Assembly: GCF_024500045.1 (NCBI RefSeq)
Contig: NZ_JTEO01000006.1
Location: 62,001-126,000 of the forward strand
DNA: 64,000 bases
Direction: 5' to 3'
Source of the DNA: Methanolobus chelungpuianus
GTDB lineage: Archaea > Halobacteriota > Methanosarcinia > Methanosarcinales > Methanosarcinaceae
The notes below the pieces were generated by a model that was not told the origin of the DNA, ran no database searches, and saw only the letters and a program-made list of their open reading frames with translations. Position 1 is the stretch's first letter. Every line of letters starts with the position of its first letter. The translations under genes and the position numbers were made by a program. Shown piece by piece: positions 61,019-64,000 of this stretch.

Positions 61019-61726
61019 TTATCTCATATATACAAAAACCCCATGTCTTCTGAAAGAACGATACTCACTAAACGTACCCAAAAGCATTAAACAAATACCA
61101 GCTATCCAAAAGATGTTAGAACTTGTAGCGTCACTAAATGCCATAGCAAAAGTTCCACTACTAAACAGTATAAATCCAAAGAACAACAATGCAAGCCCTA
61201 TTAATCGCAAACCCCAACAATACAAGTCATTTTCTAAATTGAATGAATCTACAATTTTTGCTATAAGCCAGGTAGAAGCTAAAACAACATAAAGAAGAAT
61301 AAAGAATATGAGAGAATCAAACATTCCTCCAATCACTGAATTATATATTATATGATTTGAAAAAACGACAATTGATGCTGCAAACAAAATCTGCTCAGTA
61401 AATTTTTTGTTTTTTTGAATTATACGATAATTCATAAGCCAATAATTATAGCCTGTCCAAATTACGATTAATATTAATATTGTAGTAACAACTTGTGTTG
61501 TATCTGAAAAATTAAAACTGTTTTGGAAATCTGTTAAAAAGTAAACAAGCTGATTTTTTAAAGATTGATCTGTTGAAAAGCCGGCATCATTGCCTGAATT
61601 TAAAAAAATAATCGCCAATATGCACAATATAGGGATAATTTTAAAGTAATTACGATATTTAGGATTATTTACATATCTTGATAGCTTGTATTTTAACTTG
61701 ATTTTGCCACTTTTTCCATGTTTCAT
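61019..61726 (-). CDS. Membrane protein of unknown function, AT-rich island
   Basis: 235 residues with about six membrane helices (about 25-42, 70-90, 105-125, 130-150, 170-190, 200-218), a basic N-terminus (MKHGKSGKIKLKYKLSRYV). No family recognised. It lies directly upstream of the zinc-finger gene on the same strand (16-base gap), so the two are likely one operon. Confidence 0.6.
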   Translation of the reverse strand: MKHGKSGKIKLKYKLSRYVNNPKYRNYFKIIPILCILAIIFLNSGNDAGFSTDQSLKNQLVYFLTDFQNSFNFSDTTQVVTTILILIVIWTGYNYWLMNYRIIQKNKKFTEQILFAASIVVFSNHIIYNSVIGGMFDSLIFFILLYVVLASTWLIAKIVDSFNLENDLYCWGLRLIGLALLFFGFILFSSGTFAMAFSDATSSNIFWIAGICLMLLGTFSEYRSFRRHGVFVYMR

Positions 61727-62081
61727 ATAATAAGTAATTAAAAGAGTTATGTATAAATGTTTTGTTATAATCCTAAACAGAATTAATTTAAGATAAGAGT
61801 TCGGTTTTTTATGCTTTTGAGATTAACAGAACAGTAATAATTAAAGTTAACAGTTCCGTTTTTTGCTGTTAACTATAACCCAAAAACCATATGCGGGGAT
61901 ATATACAACGCTAAAAAAGTGTACGCTATTTTTTTAAAGTCTTTTATCTTAGATGTAATAAAAATAGAGTGATAAAAAAGTTAATATATTTGACCTATTT
62001 TAAACAAAGGCATGTTATTTTTGATGTTTCTAAAGTTAAAGTTTGATTTTGACGAGTATTTACATTGCTTTTGGTGATTTT
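61727..62081. other. Divergent intergenic region with inverted repeat
   Basis: AGTTAACAG (61844-61852) and CTGTTAACT (61866-61874) form a 9-bp inverted repeat over a 13-base spacer rich in T. It lies between divergent genes and could be an operator or a hairpin. The TATGCGG word of 61893 recurs near 63135. No gene seen. Confidence 0.4.
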
Positions 62082-62966
62082 ATGACATTTGATAGTACTA
62101 AATATACAGGGTTACCACACGGGTATCTAGATTATCACTATATACTTATGCATTTTGAAGAAGAAGACATTGCTAAAAAAGCTAGCAAAATTCAATCTTT
62201 ATTCTCTAAACAAACAAAAAAATGGACAGATCAACTCAATTCTGAATGGATTGCAAGGAATTACTTATCTGCCAAGTTCATTCTTTCAACAAACTTATTA
62301 GCTAGCTCACTAGATTATTCTATTGACCGAAATTTACAAACTGTTGTACCTTATCTATCATATTATTCAATTCTTACTGCTAGTAGATCTTATCTTATGA
62401 CTTTGCCAAATGTCAGTTGGAATGATGGTTCTATTCTTACATATACACATGACAAAACAATAAAAATAGTTTCAGATTCATTACGTACTATTAATAAGGA
62501 AATAGCAGATGATTTTCAAGAAAAGGTTTACTATTTAAAGGCTATTAGAGAACTATTTTCATACAAGTTTCCTTCAACCGGAATCGATTGCGTAACAAAC
62601 AAATCAATGATTGGTTTGAATGATACTTTAAATTATTGTGGTCTTTTGTGTGAATTAGCTCAGCTAAACAGTGAATTTTTAGAAGCTTCATTTAACAAAA
62701 ATGCAGAAAAAAGACGATTCCCAATTATTGAAGAAATCTTTTGGGGAATAATGCAATATGAAGATAGACCTTCACAAATTTCTTTTGTAGATGACTTTGA
62801 TTGGGAGCGAATTGCACAATGGACAAGGACTGAAAGACCTGTTAATCTAACTCTTTCAATGCGGGAAGGTTGGATTGATGATTTTTTTGCATCCTGGGAA
62901 GAAGGTTCTCATTCTGATAATGACGACTTTATTCCAAACCCAAGAATTGTGTTTTCAGTTCCTTAA
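62082..62966 (+). CDS. Protein of unknown function, AT-rich island
   Basis: 294 residues, mostly helical, starting MTFDSTKYTGLPHGYLDYHY and rich in aromatic residues; no membrane helix, nuclease or ATPase motif is seen. Some features (Cys/His pairs, ELFSYKFPSTGIDCV) are not enough for a call. A start at 62043 (TTG) is possible, but ATG 62082 follows GGTGATTTT. Composition is like the neighbouring island genes. Confidence 0.55.
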   Translation: MTFDSTKYTGLPHGYLDYHYILMHFEEEDIAKKASKIQSLFSKQTKKWTDQLNSEWIARNYLSAKFILSTNLLASSLDYSIDRNLQTVVPYLSYYSILTASRSYLMTLPNVSWNDGSILTYTHDKTIKIVSDSLRTINKEIADDFQEKVYYLKAIRELFSYKFPSTGIDCVTNKSMIGLNDTLNYCGLLCELAQLNSEFLEASFNKNAEKRRFPIIEEIFWGIMQYEDRPSQISFVDDFDWERIAQWTRTERPVNLTLSMREGWIDDFFASWEEGSHSDNDDFIPNPRIVFSVP

Positions 62967-63174
62967 ATAAGCCATATATTCATTTAAACTGTTATATTAA
63001 AAAGAAATTGTGAATAAATTCACTTATGCAACTGTTCTAATTTGGTTTGTATCAAATCAAAAATTCAATTTTTACGTTGATACAAATCGTGTTATTTCTA
63101 TAAGGTACTAATAATCTTTATTTAACTAAAATCCGTATGCGGATATTTTATGGAATTAATTCTAAACAGATAGT

Positions 63175-63990
63175 TTAGCTTTTATTCGAGAATTCAACCG
63201 ATTGATTAGTATTGTCAAAAGTATTTAGCAAATAACTGCTAGCTAAAATAGTATTTGAATCTAAATCAGAACTAATATTGCTGGCTTGGTCATTAAGAGA
63301 TGAAAGGCTATTGTTAATTGCACCGAGTTTTGTATCTATATTGCCTAGTTGTTGTTCATAATTTGTTTCAAGTATAAGGTATGTGTTAAATATCGTTAAG
63401 AGAATTACTAATACAGTCATAGCGGCTGTTAATTTGAAATGAAATGCATTTTGCTTTGATCCCTCATCTAATTGTTTTTTTATATTTATTGATGCTTTGA
63501 TGATTCCTGCATCGGCAGGTTCACAAAAATTATACAACTTAGGTGATAGAAGGCCATGTTCATAATCCAAACGTTCCTGCTTTTCGCAAATACCTCTTAT
63601 ATTTCCAAGATCAAGGCAATCATAATAACTAGAGCATCTTCTAACTTCATAGAGTTCATATTCTTCAATTGTCTCTTCATGTTTGTCAGAAAACTCTTTA
63701 AGGCATGAGTCTGAGCAAAAATTATCACATTCAATTAGCTTATCTTCCAAGTGGTTTCCAACTTGTACTTCTTCATATTTTCTCAAAGAAAAAAACATGT
63801 AGTTATTGATATTTTTATTGCATATTTCACAAACATCTATAGACTCAGCATTGCCACTGTTGTCTGAATCGTTTATTTGTGCGATTGTCTTTTTTACGGA
63901 CTTTTGTCTACCCTGAAATAAAGAAGTATGAGATGGAAGCATCATTTTATTTAGATCGCTTAGAGTTGAACCAATGTTTAGAGAAGACAA
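63175..63990 (-). CDS. Zinc-finger plus transmembrane protein, possibly cut by the window edge
   Basis: 271 residues as seen. Cytoplasmic part with a Cys cluster (VCEICNKNINNYM, ECDNFCSDSCLKEF) like a MYM/FCS-type zinc finger, one membrane helix (about 192-212, TAAMTVLVILLTIFNTYLIL), and a coiled-coil-like C-terminal part (LGNIDTKLGAINNSLSSLNDQ). The TTG at 63990 has no ribosome site and the frame is open to the window end, so the N-terminus may lie outside. Unknown function; resembles in plan the island protein at 60406 only in having zinc sites. Confidence 0.55.
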   Translation of the reverse strand: MSSLNIGSTLSDLNKMMLPSHTSLFQGRQKSVKKTIAQINDSDNSGNAESIDVCEICNKNINNYMFFSLRKYEEVQVGNHLEDKLIECDNFCSDSCLKEFSDKHEETIEEYELYEVRRCSSYYDCLDLGNIRGICEKQERLDYEHGLLSPKLYNFCEPADAGIIKASINIKKQLDEGSKQNAFHFKLTAAMTVLVILLTIFNTYLILETNYEQQLGNIDTKLGAINNSLSSLNDQASNISSDLDSNTILASSYLLNTFDNTNQSVEFSNKS

Positions 63991-64000
63991 TATTTTTTCG

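Noticed and set aside
1-64000. tRNA and rRNA genes
   Set aside because: No cloverleaf with a GTTCRANNC arm and no rRNA core sequence was found in the gaps that I read.

Overview
The window reads as chromosomal DNA of a methylotrophic methanogen of the Methanosarcinaceae. The pointers are a methylcobamide:CoM methyltransferase (mtaA type), a truncated methyl-corrinoid protein, an archaeal form II/III RuBisCO closest in memory to the Methanococcoides burtonii enzyme, many Msr/FilR1-type regulators, archaeal TATA boxes with short or absent leaders, and strong GGAGG-type ribosome binding sites. I cannot fix the genus; Methanolobus or Methanococcoides relatives fit. Several genes look bacterial in ancestry (large-subunit catalase, LonA protease, GH16 hydrolase).

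Layout. 0-0.8 kb: a lone CRISPR-repeat-like sequence and a RelE-type toxin-antitoxin pair. 1-10 kb: catalase, U32 peptidase, truncated corrinoid protein, membrane protein, Maf, mtaA-like methyltransferase, AhpD-like protein. 10-20.6 kb: K+ channel, dicarboxylate symporter, a multi-stem RNA candidate ahead of hisG, LysE exporter, threonine synthase, NucS-like protein, ornithine-type decarboxylase, MBL-rhodanese protein. 20.7-53.7 kb: eleven FilR1 regulators plus one remnant, interleaved with RuBisCO, azlCD, a MarR-Lon pair, an MFS transporter, a surface c-type cytochrome, a UV-lesion glycosylase and small enzymes. 53.7-58.3 kb: membrane protein, broken surface protein, then a minus-strand exopolysaccharide/archaeosortase operon (substrate-like protein, archaeosortase, GT2, GH16). 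58.9-64 kb: tandem DUF5661 protein, then an AT-rich island with a Cas1 C-terminal fragment, zinc-finger proteins and membrane proteins of unknown role.

The most novel signal is a family of four structured RNA elements (about 20.8, 22.1, 30.0 and 35.2 kb, all plus strand). Each has an upstream TATA box, three hairpins whose stems are kept by compensatory base changes, and conserved loops. They lie only within the FilR1 cluster, next to regulators and in front of RuBisCO. A different RNA candidate (12.78-12.98 kb) has long perfect stems and a three-way junction between a symporter gene and hisG.

How it fits together: FilR1/Msr proteins are known regulators of methyltransferase genes in Methanosarcina. 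Here the family has been amplified locally, with palindromic operator candidates over some promoters, a reused promoter, decayed copies and RNA elements. This suggests an evolving local regulatory network rather than a fixed operon. The MarR-like gene and lon share a 19-bp operator-like sequence and probably form one regulated unit.
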